Source: Micrococcaceae bacterium UBA4005 (lineage in GTDB: Bacteria > Actinomycetota > Actinomycetes > Actinomycetales > Micrococcaceae). From it: a DNA stretch of 10,480 nucleotides. A model generated the notes under the pieces. It searched no databases, was not told the DNA's origin, and was given only the letters and a program-made list of their open reading frames with translations. The stretch lies in contig DGBL01000038.1 in the NCBI GenBank assembly GCA_002384315.1, positions 3,444-13,923 on the forward strand, read 5' to 3'. Of the stretch, positions 1 through 6,519 are shown piece by piece. Positions within the stretch are counted from its first letter, which is position 1, and each line of letters starts with the position of its first letter. The position numbers were made by a program, and so were the translations under genes.

Positions 1-10
1 GTTTGATGCC

Positions 11-35
11 GCATCCTTTTGAGTTGAGAGGATGC
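11..35 (+). promoter_or_regulatory. Hairpin covering the orfA ribosome binding site
   Basis: GCATCCT at 11-17 is perfectly complementary to AGGATGC at 29-35, with an 11-base loop. The right arm includes the end of the GAGAGG Shine-Dalgarno sequence (26-31) and the ATG at 32. A transcript entering from outside the element would contain both arms and could mask the ribosome binding site. This kind of protection from read-through transcription is well known for IS10 and IS50; its role here is inferred from the base pairing only. Confidence 0.45.
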
Positions 36-40
36 AGTTC

Positions 41-352
41 ATGCCGAAGAAGATCGATCCGAAGGTCAAGGAGCGGTGTGTGCGGCAGGTGCTCGAGCAC
101 TTGCCGGAGTACCCGTCGGTGACCGCGGCGGCCGAGGTCGTGGCCCGCAGGGAGGGCCTGGGCAAGGAGACGGTGCGCCGCTGGGTCGTTCAGGCCCAGA
201 TCGACGGAGGTCAACGCCAGGGCGCCACCAGTGAGGAGCTGGCCGAGATCAAGGAACTCAAGGCCAAGGTGCGCCGGCTGGAGGAGGACAACGAGATCCT
301 CCGCAGGGCTTCGATTTTCTTCGCGGGGGAGCTCGACCCCCGCAACCGTTGA
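41..352 (+). CDS. IS3-family transposase OrfA (HTH protein)
   Basis: This is the small regulatory and DNA-binding protein of an IS3-family element, 103 residues from the chosen start. The N-terminal two thirds is a helix-turn-helix of the transposase type; the segment GKETVRRWVVQAQIDGG is typical. The C-terminal third (ELAEIKELKAKVRRLEEDN and following) is a leucine zipper used for dimerisation with the OrfAB transposase. I chose ATG 41 over ATG 32 because GAGAGG at 26-31 lies 9 bases before 41 but directly abuts 32. The protein ends FFAGELDPRNR, a common OrfA ending in actinobacterial IS3 elements. The stop codon TGA (350-352) overlaps the TTG start of orfB. The orfB frame is open without a stop from 235, so a -1 frameshift inside the zipper region could also give an OrfAB fusion. 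I see no classic A-rich slippery heptamer. Confidence 0.9.
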   Translation: MPKKIDPKVKERCVRQVLEHLPEYPSVTAAAEVVARREGLGKETVRRWVVQAQIDGGQRQGATSEELAEIKELKAKVRRLEEDNEILRRASIFFAGELDPRNR

Positions 353-1320
353 TCGTCGCGTTCATCGACGAGCTGCGGGCCGAGGGCCATGCGGTCGAGT
401 CGATCTGCCGGGTCCTGCGCGAGCAGGGCTGTCAGATCGCCGCGCGGACCTACCGTGACTGGGCGCAGGCCAACCGACCGGTCGCGGCCCGGACGATTAG
501 CGACGCCAGGGTGGTCGACCAGGTCCGCGATCTGGCCTGGAAGGTCGACCACGCAGGTGTGCGACGGATGACACCTGAGGGCCTGTACGGACGGCGGAAG
601 ATGACCGCGCTCGTACGGCGGACGACGCCGGAGGCGTCACCTGGATCGGTCGACCGGGCGATGCGTTCCCTTGCCCTGCAGGGAATCCGGCGGTCCAAGG
701 GCGTCCGGACCACCATCCCGGGCAAGGACGGCAAACGGGCCGGTGACCTGCTCGACCGGGACTTCACCGCCGAAGCGCCGAACCGCACCTGGGTCATGGA
801 CTTCACCTACGTCCGCACCTGGGTCGGGTTCGTCTACACTGCGTTCATCCTCGACGTGTTCGCCCAGAAGATCGTCGCTTGGAACGTGGCGCCCACCAAG
901 GCCGTCGAGCTGGTGGACGTTCCCCTGCGGATGGCCTTGTGGCAGCGTGGCCGCGAAGGCCGCCCGGTCGTGCGCGGTGAGCTGATCGGCCACGCCGACG
1001 CCGGGTCGCAGTACACCTCCATCACCTTCACCGACCATCTCGACGATGAGGGCATCCGGCCCTCGATCGGGTCGGTTGCCGATGCGTACGACAACGCCTT
1101 GATGGAGTGCGTGATCGGCCTGTACAAGACCGAGTGCATCCGCACCACGGTCTTCCACTCAGGGCCCTACCGGACCATCGGCGACGTCGAGTACGCCACC
1201 GCCGGCTGGGTCGACTGGTACAACAACCGACGCTTGCACAGCACCCTTGGGATGATGTCCCCCGTGGAGTTCGAGCAAGCCCACTACGCGGCCCTCAACC
1301 GAGAGCCGCAACCCGTATAG
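349..1320 (+). CDS. IS3-family transposase OrfB (DDE integrase domain)
   Basis: This is the catalytic part of the IS3-family transposase, 323 residues, which cuts and joins the element ends. The N-terminal part (about 1-135) corresponds to the HTH_21-like region, and the retroviral-integrase (rve) core follows from about 140. The catalytic triad is visible: D151 in WVMDFTYV, D217 in HADAGSQYTS and E253 in YDNALMEC. There are 35 residues between the second D and the E, exactly the DD(35)E spacing of the family. The C-terminal WYNNRRLHSTLGMMSPVEFE motif is also standard. The start is TTG 349, overlapping the OrfA stop as TTGA, which suggests translational coupling; expression as a frameshifted OrfAB fusion is the alternative. 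Length and motifs indicate an intact gene. Confidence 0.92.
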   Translation: MIVAFIDELRAEGHAVESICRVLREQGCQIAARTYRDWAQANRPVAARTISDARVVDQVRDLAWKVDHAGVRRMTPEGLYGRRKMTALVRRTTPEASPGSVDRAMRSLALQGIRRSKGVRTTIPGKDGKRAGDLLDRDFTAEAPNRTWVMDFTYVRTWVGFVYTAFILDVFAQKIVAWNVAPTKAVELVDVPLRMALWQRGREGRPVVRGELIGHADAGSQYTSITFTDHLDDEGIRPSIGSVADAYDNALMECVIGLYKTECIRTTVFHSGPYRTIGDVEYATAGWVDWYNNRRLHSTLGMMSPVEFEQAHYAALNREPQPV

Positions 1321-1347
1321 GAGCGGCGGAGAACCTGGGGCGCTCCA
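1321..1347 (+). repeat. Right terminal inverted repeat of the IS3 element
   Basis: Read inward on the minus strand, the segment begins TGGAGCGCCCCAGGTT and continues CTCCGCCGC. The TG terminus, the C-run and the GTT/GCCGC spacing match IS3-family ends and the first 12 bases of this window. It lies directly after the orfB stop codon, as expected. The outer 13 bases of the left copy are outside the window, so the match is only partly testable. Confidence 0.5.
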
Positions 1348-1451
1348 ACCGGGTCTCTTGAACTCCGCGGACGGCAACTTCGCAACGCCCTTCGCGACCT
1401 CATACCATGGACGACATCCAGCCACTGCGAGACGAGGCGAGGAGAACGGCT

Positions 1452-1883
1452 TTGAAGACGATACTTGTTGGTGTCGATGGCAGCGAAACCGCTGAGAAGG
1501 CGGCTGCGAAGGCGGCACAACTGGCCGCCCAAAGCGGTGCCTCGCTTCACGTTGTGACGGCATTCGGCAACGTTCGCGCGGAAAGTGCCCTTGCGAGGGA
1601 CGCTGACGAATGGCGGAGTCAAGCCGCGCAAACTGCTGAGGCAATAGCGGCCGAGTCGGCCGAGACGCTGCGTGCGCACGTGCCAGGAGTGAGGATAAGC
1701 AGCGGTGCCGCGCACGGTAAGCCTCACATCGTGCTGATCTCCGAGGCGAGTCGGATCAATGCGGACTTGATCGTTGTGGGGAACCGCCGCATGCAGGGAG
1801 TGCAGCGAGTGTTAGGGAGTATCGCTAGCGCCGTTGCGCACCGGGCACCGTGTGATGTCTACATCGCGCACACCGTCAGTTAA
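1452..1883 (+). CDS. Universal stress protein (UspA family)
   Basis: This is a single-domain Usp of 143 residues, the usual family length. These cytoplasmic proteins bind ATP or another nucleotide and are induced by stress or growth arrest. The first strand KTILVGVDGSETAEKA carries the conserved Asp (D9). The C-terminal nucleotide-loop region is GNRRMQGVQRVLGS (110-123), followed by the typical AVAHRAPCDVYI. The canonical ATP motif is G-x2-G-x9-G-(S/T); here the second Gly is Arg and the spacing is one residue shorter, so nucleotide binding may be altered. I chose TTG 1452 because AGGAG (1440-1444) lies 7 bases upstream and the domain begins directly after it. An in-frame ATG at 1407 would add 15 residues but has no Shine-Dalgarno sequence. 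The gene lies about 100 bases past the IS3 right end, so its promoter context may have been changed by the insertion. It contains one TTA codon (1812). Confidence 0.9.
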   Translation: MKTILVGVDGSETAEKAAAKAAQLAAQSGASLHVVTAFGNVRAESALARDADEWRSQAAQTAEAIAAESAETLRAHVPGVRISSGAAHGKPHIVLISEASRINADLIVVGNRRMQGVQRVLGSIASAVAHRAPCDVYIAHTVS

Positions 1884-2410
1884 CCTCGAGACCCAGGTTC
1901 GGACGTCTCCTTCTGCCTGACGGAGTTGCCGAAGGATGGCTCGCGAGCACGGCACCGGACGCTCGTTGTACACCACGGTTCCGCAGTTTCGCGCCGACCC
2001 CTCGACGATCACTGTCGCTGAACCGGTGGGACCGACGTCGCGGTCCCACCGGCCGGCTATGAAGCCCACGGGGTTCAGCTGTGGTCAATGACGTGAGCGC
2101 GGTTGCTGGCTCGGGCACGAGGATGAACTTCGCAGCCTCGGCGCTTTCCACCGTTGCTCGAGCTCGGCGTTCCTGTGCTTCAGTAGGCGGACTCCCTTGT
2201 AGCCGCCCTCGTGCCGGCACGACCAAAGGGCTCCGTCTTGCGCCGCCATCAACTTGTTGGTGGTCTCGGGGATCATCCGCAGACTGCTCGAGGTCGCCCG
2301 GATCGCGTCAAGCTGCAACACTGAGCCACCGACGTGCGCGGGCACCCGCCCACGGCCAAAGGCTGGGCGCCAAGCCAAGAATGGCGCAACTCCCGCTGGC
2401 GGTGGTGCTG
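1884..2410. other. Stretch without a recognisable gene
   Basis: I see no protein family I can name in either strand. Several open frames exist, but they overlap one another, lack ribosome binding sites and are arginine- and proline-rich in the way of random GC-rich sequence. A minus-strand stretch around 2140-2250 encodes a charged segment (GVRLLKHRNAELEQR) that loosely recalls the coiled-coil end of a transposase OrfA. That resemblance is too weak to call. The only strong structure is the hairpin at 2023-2052. Decayed mobile DNA is the most likely origin, given the IS remnants on both sides. Confidence 0.5.
2023..2052. terminator. Perfect 12-bp GC-rich hairpin, possible terminator
   Basis: CCGGTGGGACCG (2023-2034) and CGGTCCCACCGG (2041-2052) are exact reverse complements around the 6-base loop ACGTCG. 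It lies 140 bases after the Usp stop codon. No T-run follows on either strand, which is common for actinobacterial terminators but leaves the role open. It could instead be a remnant of a mobile-element end or a protein-binding palindrome. Confidence 0.45.
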
Positions 2411-3195
2411 CTGGGGCGTGTAGGCAGAGTCTGCTCCCAGTCAGTGATGGCGGGTAGGACTCCTCCTCGATAGACGGTGGCGAACTTGTCGTTGCGGGTG
2501 GGCGACGCCTCGCCACTGCTTGTGGTTGTTGAAGGAGCGCTCAACGACGTTGTGGCCCTTGGCGGTCGGGGCCCCTCCGGCGCCACCGCACCCACTCCGG
2601 GTGGCCGATCTCGTCGGCGCGCTGGGAGAATGACGGCCCGGATGCCTCGCGTGCGAAGCAACGCCCGCGTACCCGCGTGAGGAGTAGGCCTTGTCCCCGA
2701 TCAGTGCGGTGGACGGGTGTATGGCGCGCGCCCGAGGCCCGGCCGACGGCCAACTGAGCCAGCAGTGGTTCGAGCGTCGTGGAGTCACCGGTCTGGGGTA
2801 AGAGCAACGACCAGCGAGCGGCCGCGGCAATCGACCTTGGCGGGCTTGGGTGGACAGCCTCCGCAGGACCGGCCGATCGCATGGTGGGTGGCTCCATCCA
2901 CAGTGCCTGCACTCGATCCAGCCCCTGTGCGCGCCGCGACTCGGGCTGAGCGTGCCGCCTGGGAGTCACCCGGGCTGCTGGTCCCAAATTGTTTGGTCGC
3001 GTGGTGATGGCGCGGGCGATGGTCCCATCAACACTGACCATCCCGATGGTCACGAAGCGGCCGCGACTTTAACGCCGTCCGAAGACAGGCATCCACGGCG
3101 CGACACGCTCCCACTGGTCATCCGTGAGCACTCCGTGTACGAGACGCCCACGAGCAAACAAGCCAAGGACGCCGCACTTAGGAGAGACGCCCCAG
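2411..3195 (-). mobile_element. Decayed IS5-family insertion sequence
   Basis: A broken IS5-family transposase (2437-3131) lies between CTGGGGCGT at 2411-2419 and its exact reverse complement ACGCCCCAG at 3187-3195. These 9-bp repeats sit about 20 bases past the transposase end and about 55 bases before its start, where terminal inverted repeats would be expected. The resulting 785 bp is a little short for the family, in keeping with the internal deletion seen in the gene. The repeats are short, so the boundaries are tentative; the transposase remnant itself is well supported. Confidence 0.5.
2437..3131 (-). pseudogene. IS5-family transposase remnant, several frameshifts
   Basis: Pieces of one transposase appear in order on the minus strand but in changing frames. 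VLTDDQWERVAPWMP starts at GTG 3131 and matches the usual N-terminus. VSVDGTIARA (about 3009-3038), carrying the first catalytic Asp, is in a second frame. It is followed in that same frame by QTGDSTTLEPLLAQL (about 2751-2798). ALIGDKAYSSRGY (2669-2707), carrying the second Asp, is in a third frame. LRTRGIRAVI and QRADEIGH come from two further switches. KGHNVVERSFNNHKQWRGVA (2501-2560) has the catalytic Glu, and NDKFATVYRGGVLPAITDW (2437-2493) is shifted again. Only about 30 bases separate the N-terminal piece from the first Asp segment, so roughly 60-80 codons are missing there. No functional protein can be made. Confidence 0.85.
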
Positions 3196-3334
3196 GGGGC
3201 CAAACGGTGTCGCCCGGCTGGGAGGGCGCCACTGAGGGAACGCCAGATCGAGGGCGCCTCCAAAGGCACAAATGGGAGAACCAGGTGGACAGTGACTCTC
3301 GCCACAAGGCACTCCCGCGTGCTACGTTCGTCAC

Positions 3335-3352
3335 GTGGCACAACAGTGCCGC
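3335..3352 (+). promoter_or_regulatory. Small inverted repeat upstream of the TRAP operon
   Basis: GGCAC (3337-3341) pairs with GTGCC (3346-3350) around AACA; one wobble pair and one further G-C pair extend the stem. It is about 80 bases before the dctP start, inside the region that must hold the operon promoter. It could be an operator or part of a leader structure. I could not identify a convincing -35/-10 pair nearby. The rest of 3196-3432 contains one more imperfect repeat, GGAGGGCGCC (3221-3230) against 3253-3261 with a one-base bulge, and no gene. Confidence 0.25.
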
Positions 3353-3432
3353 AGTGTGGACCAAGCGCGGACTGAGAATCGGGACGATCTGCGCTGGGTC
3401 GACATTCCGCAGGTGAAAGATTGGGGAGATCC

Positions 3433-4479
3433 ATGTCCGCCAAGGCGTTTTCGGCGACTAGCCTCTTGATGGCAGGCGCACTGCTCACAGCGGCGTGCGG
3501 GGGAGGAGCCGGTGGGTCGGCAGGCGAAGCAGAATTCAAGTTTCGCGTGGCCGATAGCTACCCGGAGCAACACTCCATCGGCAAAGCAACCATCCAGCCC
3601 TTCATGGAGAGGGTCGAGGAGAGGAGCGAAGGCCGCATTGCGTTCGAGTACTACCCGGATGACTCTCTGGTGGCCGCCGAGGACATCCCGGAAGCGATCG
3701 AATCGGGTACGGCCGACCTCGGTAACTTGCTGTACATCGGGAACCTGAACCCGCTCTTGTATGTGGTGCAGTTGCCCGGGTGGTCAGACGACCAGACCGT
3801 GGAAGCCTCAGAGGCTTTTTTCGAGTTCGCCAAGACGAATGGCCCCACGAAGCAGAAGTTTGAAGAACTGCAGACTGTTCCGCTTTTCTGCATCACTACC
3901 ACGACCTACCAGCTCGAGTTCGCGGACCCGGGGGTCGATAGCCTAGAAAAGGTCAAGGGAAAGGTGATGCGGACGGCTGGCGTGGTCCTTCCTCACACAA
4001 TCCAGGCAATCGGCGCGAAGCCCACCGACATCGCCATCAACGAAGCGTACGATGCGTTCAACAGAGGCGTAATCGATTCCATCGCGCTCTCGGTTCCCAG
4101 CGTTAAGGCGTATGCCTTCGCGGAGATCATCGAGTCGGCGATCATCAATGCGAACCTGGGCGGCTTCCCTGTCTGTTACGGCATAAGTCAGAAGCAGTTG
4201 GACGCCCTTCCTGATGACCTCCGCCAGATCGTGCTCGAGGAGGGCGAGAAGGTAGTCGCCGAAGCGGCGGAGCAGCTGATCTCTGAACTCGAGGCCGACT
4301 TGAAAGATTGGGAAGAGCAGGGTATCGAGTTGTACGAAATCGACGACGAGGAGCGCTCGGCAGCGATTGAGGGCGTTGAAGAGCAGTGGATTCGCCAACT
4401 CGAGGAGCAGGGCGTCGACGGGGCCTCCCAGGCGGTTGAGGAATGGAAGGCCCTCTTGGAGGAGCGCGTTGGCGGATAA
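3433..4479 (+). CDS. dctP: TRAP transporter substrate-binding lipoprotein (DctP family)
   Basis: This is the extracytoplasmic solute receptor of a tripartite ATP-independent periplasmic (TRAP) transporter, 348 residues. ATG 3433 is chosen because GGGGAG (3423-3428) precedes it; a TTG at 3421 is in frame but lies just before that Shine-Dalgarno. The N-terminus is a lipoprotein signal with Cys22 in LLTAAC followed by a Gly-rich linker, as needed for anchoring in a Gram-positive envelope. The -3 residue is Thr, less usual than Leu. The mature domain starts FKFRVADSYPEQHS, typical of DctP. In VKGKVMRTAG, R180 occupies the place of the conserved Arg that binds the carboxylate of the ligand in this family, and ANLGGFPVCYGIS is a further family segment. 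The C-terminal 90 residues are rich in Glu (DWEEQGIELYEIDDEE). Two membrane subunit genes follow directly. An organic-acid-like ligand is expected from the family; the exact solute is unknown. Confidence 0.93.
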   Translation: MSAKAFSATSLLMAGALLTAACGGGAGGSAGEAEFKFRVADSYPEQHSIGKATIQPFMERVEERSEGRIAFEYYPDDSLVAAEDIPEAIESGTADLGNLLYIGNLNPLLYVVQLPGWSDDQTVEASEAFFEFAKTNGPTKQKFEELQTVPLFCITTTTYQLEFADPGVDSLEKVKGKVMRTAGVVLPHTIQAIGAKPTDIAINEAYDAFNRGVIDSIALSVPSVKAYAFAEIIESAIINANLGGFPVCYGISQKQLDALPDDLRQIVLEEGEKVVAEAAEQLISELEADLKDWEEQGIELYEIDDEERSAAIEGVEEQWIRQLEEQGVDGASQAVEEWKALLEERVGG

Positions 4480-4548
4480 TCCCCCTCTCCGGGGACCCCG
4501 ACGGACCAGACCGGCAAGCGAGACGTTGGAGAGGAGGCGACTCCCAGA

Positions 4549-5067
4549 ATGACGGGCAAAGAAATCCGCAGGCAGTTAAGGGCCGTTGACGCCAAACTCA
4601 CCTGGGGAATGCTTACTCTGGCCGGCCTCGTGCTCCTCTTGATGACCCTCCTAATGGTGTACAACATCGTGGCGCGCACTCTCTTCGATGCAGCCCTGGA
4701 TGGCATTGTCTCAATTGTAGAGGAAGCGCTGATGGTCGCCATTGTCTATCTGGCACTGGCAGCACCTATCCCCATTTCGCTCCGCATATTCGTTGACCGA
4801 CTCCCCAGTGCGGTCACGGGCATTGTGGACTGGATCACGTGGGCAGTATCAACGGTTGTCTTACTGGTTGCGGGTTGGGGGGCGTGGTTCCGGGCAGTTG
4901 ACGCATACGACCGGGGCGAGCGAACCGTCGGGTTGTTCTCTTTCCCGCTCTATCCGTTCCGCTTCGTGGTTGCAGTCGGACTTCTGTATGCAGCACTTCA
5001 TGTGGCCATCCAAGGACGCCAATGGGTGCGTGGACTCGACATAGAGGAAGTCATCGATGCTGAGTGA
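4549..5067 (+). CDS. dctQ: TRAP transporter small membrane subunit (DctQ family)
   Basis: This is the four-helix membrane subunit that joins the solute receptor to the large permease, 172 residues, normal for DctQ. Hydrophobic segments are at about 18-42, 53-74, 90-116 and 136-155. The end of the first, VYNIVARTLF, followed by an acidic EEAL in the second, is the usual DctQ pattern. GGAGG (4533-4537) lies 11 bases before ATG 4549. The gene follows dctP after 69 bases and precedes dctM by 39, so the three are very likely one operon. It contains two TTA leucine codons (4576 and 4861). Assignment rests on topology, size and position as much as on sequence, since DctQ proteins are poorly conserved. 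Confidence 0.9.
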   Translation: MTGKEIRRQLRAVDAKLTWGMLTLAGLVLLLMTLLMVYNIVARTLFDAALDGIVSIVEEALMVAIVYLALAAPIPISLRIFVDRLPSAVTGIVDWITWAVSTVVLLVAGWGAWFRAVDAYDRGERTVGLFSFPLYPFRFVVAVGLLYAALHVAIQGRQWVRGLDIEEVIDAE

Positions 5068-5106
5068 ATGGACGGAAAGCGCCCTACTAGAAGGTGATGC
5101 AGCCCG

Positions 5107-6417
5107 ATGCTGATCAGCGACTACGCGGCCGCGATCGGCCTCGCTACTTTGGTCGTCATGTTGCTTGCCGGGACCCCCGTGGGCATAGCGATGATCACTG
5201 CGGGGTTGGTTGGCCTGCTCCTGGGTTTCGGTGCAGACATCACTCTTGACTACCTCTCCACGACCTTTTACAGAGAGGCAGCCAGTTACGCTCTCGCCGC
5301 CATTCCTCTGTTTGTGTTGATGGGAACACTTGGCAGTAGTAGTCAGATCTGGGCACGCCTGTTTGAGTTTGTCTACCGGGTGGTTGGCCGCTTTCGGGGC
5401 GGACTCGGCATGGCGATCGTCGCGGCGGGCGGGATGTTCGGCGCTGTATCTGGCTCTTCGACAGCTGGGGCAGCGGCACTAGGAAAAATTGTCGTGCGTG
5501 AAGCGGAGCGCTACGGATACGAACGGAAGTTCACTCTCGCGTGTACGGCGGCTTCGGCGGCTTTCGCGGTCATGATTCCGCCCAGCATCTCGTTTATTGT
5601 ATACGCATTGTTGACTCAAACGTCCGTCGCCAGGCTCTTCTTGGCTGGGATGGTCCCCGGCATATTGTCCGCCCTTGCTTTCATGGTGCTGGCGTATCTG
5701 TTAGCCCTGCGGAACCCGGATGATATGCCCCGGGGCAAGCGATTTTCTGCTCGAGAACAGCTTAAGGCGGGTGTGGAAACGCTCCCCGTCTTCGGCGTAG
5801 TCTTACTTGTCCTCGGAGGTATCTACACCGGTATCTTCACGCCGACGGAAGCTGGAGCCGTCGGAGCCGTCGGGATCGGCATCATCGCGGCCATATACAG
5901 CAGGCAGCAATTGTCCGGCGTGCTGGATGCTGCCCGCGAGGCCGCGGAAACGACTGCGATGATTTTCTTCATCATCGTCGGTGCCTTCATCTTCTCGCGA
6001 TTCCTCTCCATCAACCGCATTCCGCAGGACATTGCTAGTTGGGTCGGCGAATTGCCGCTGAATCGGTACGCCGTGCTTGCCCTCATCCTGGTGATCTACC
6101 TGGTAATGGGCACATTTATGGATCAGTTGGCTATCCAGGTATTGACAATTCCTATCATCTTCCCCGTGATCGTGGCCATGGGATTCGACGCCTATTGGTT
6201 CGCGGTGGTATTCGTCAAAACTGTTGAGATTGGACTCATCACACCGCCTCTAGGATTGAATATATACGTCCTAAGTAGCGTGACTAAAGTCCCAGTGGTC
6301 GACGCATTTCGCCGAATCACACCTTTTGTTGTGGTCGACATATTGCTCTTGGCCGTGTTGGCAGCCGTGCCTGCTATCTCGCTTTGGTTGCCCAATCTGG
6401 CATTAGGACAAGGATGA
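5107..6417 (+). CDS. dctM: TRAP transporter large permease (DctM family)
   Basis: This is the ion-coupled transport channel of the TRAP system, 436 residues, about the standard length for a stand-alone DctM. Family signatures are clear: FGAVSGSSTAGAAALGK (111-127), AVMIPPSISFIVYALLT (154-170), GIYTGIFTPTEAGAVGA (238-254) and, near the end, VEIGLITPPLGLNIYVLSSV. The hydrophobic segments fit the usual 12-helix inner-membrane topology. ATG 5107 is the only reasonable start because a TGA in the same frame lies at 5095-5097; AAGGTG (5091-5096) is a weak ribosome site 10 bases away. Three TTA codons occur (5701, 5803 and 6403). Base composition is visibly less GC-rich than the IS3 genes, with runs such as gaatatatacgtcctaag, which suggests a different origin or relaxed codon bias. 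Confidence 0.95.
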   Translation: MLISDYAAAIGLATLVVMLLAGTPVGIAMITAGLVGLLLGFGADITLDYLSTTFYREAASYALAAIPLFVLMGTLGSSSQIWARLFEFVYRVVGRFRGGLGMAIVAAGGMFGAVSGSSTAGAAALGKIVVREAERYGYERKFTLACTAASAAFAVMIPPSISFIVYALLTQTSVARLFLAGMVPGILSALAFMVLAYLLALRNPDDMPRGKRFSAREQLKAGVETLPVFGVVLLVLGGIYTGIFTPTEAGAVGAVGIGIIAAIYSRQQLSGVLDAAREAAETTAMIFFIIVGAFIFSRFLSINRIPQDIASWVGELPLNRYAVLALILVIYLVMGTFMDQLAIQVLTIPIIFPVIVAMGFDAYWFAVVFVKTVEIGLITPPLGLNIYVLSSVTKVPVVDAFRRITPFVVVDILLLAVLAAVPAISLWLPNLALGQG

Positions 6418-6442
6418 CGCCCAGGTGCCGGCCGAAGTCGCT

Positions 6443-6460
6443 TATGTGTATGCCTATGCT
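6443..6460 (+). repeat. Three tandem TATGNN hexamers before the IclR gene
   Basis: TATGTG, TATGCC and TATGCT follow one another without gaps in the dctM-IclR intergenic region. The last also resembles a -10 hexamer, matching TATAAT at four of six positions. No good -35 is seen at the right distance. The repeat could be a regulator binding site or chance. Confidence 0.25.
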
Positions 6461-6519
6461 TCGTGCCTAGACCTCGTGTGAGTTCGCGACTCCCTCCCTC
6501 GATCGCTTCGGAGCCAGCC

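Larger units (their letters stand above)
1..1347 (+). mobile_element. IS3-family insertion sequence, left end cut by window edge
   Basis: Two overlapping genes, orfA and orfB, have the IS3-family layout: an HTH plus leucine-zipper protein followed by a DDE integrase-type protein in the -1 frame. The right end appears to be at 1347. The reverse complement of 1321-1347 begins TGGAGCGCCCC, then has GTT, four unmatched bases and GCCGC. The window itself begins GTT, four bases, GCCGC. That alignment places window base 1 about 13 bp inside the left inverted repeat, so the whole element would be about 1360 bp, within the usual IS3-family range. Both genes are open and the catalytic residues are present, so the element may be active. 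The exact ends are inferred from this one alignment; a target duplication cannot be tested without the left flank. Confidence 0.8.

Noticed and set aside
637..1158. Long open frame on the minus strand inside the IS3 orfB
   Set aside because: It mirrors the codon pattern of the real transposase gene in GC-rich DNA and has no family motifs or ribosome site.
1812..2069. Minus-strand 85-codon frame overlapping the Usp end
   Set aside because: It overlaps a well-supported gene, and the hairpin at 2023-2052 lies inside it. No recognisable domain.
2081..2473. 130-codon plus-strand open frame with Ala/Arg-rich product
   Set aside because: No family resemblance, no ribosome site, and it runs into the IS5 remnant on the other strand.
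2085..2516. Minus-strand frame containing GVRLLKHRNAELEQR, considered as an IS3 OrfA coiled-coil remnant
   Set aside because: Only a short charged stretch fits; the HTH and the usual FFA ending are not found in any frame nearby.
3284..3330. TGGACA (3286) and TACGTT (3323) as a promoter for the TRAP operon
   Set aside because: The two hexamers are about 31 bases apart, far beyond the 16-18 expected, so they do not form one promoter.
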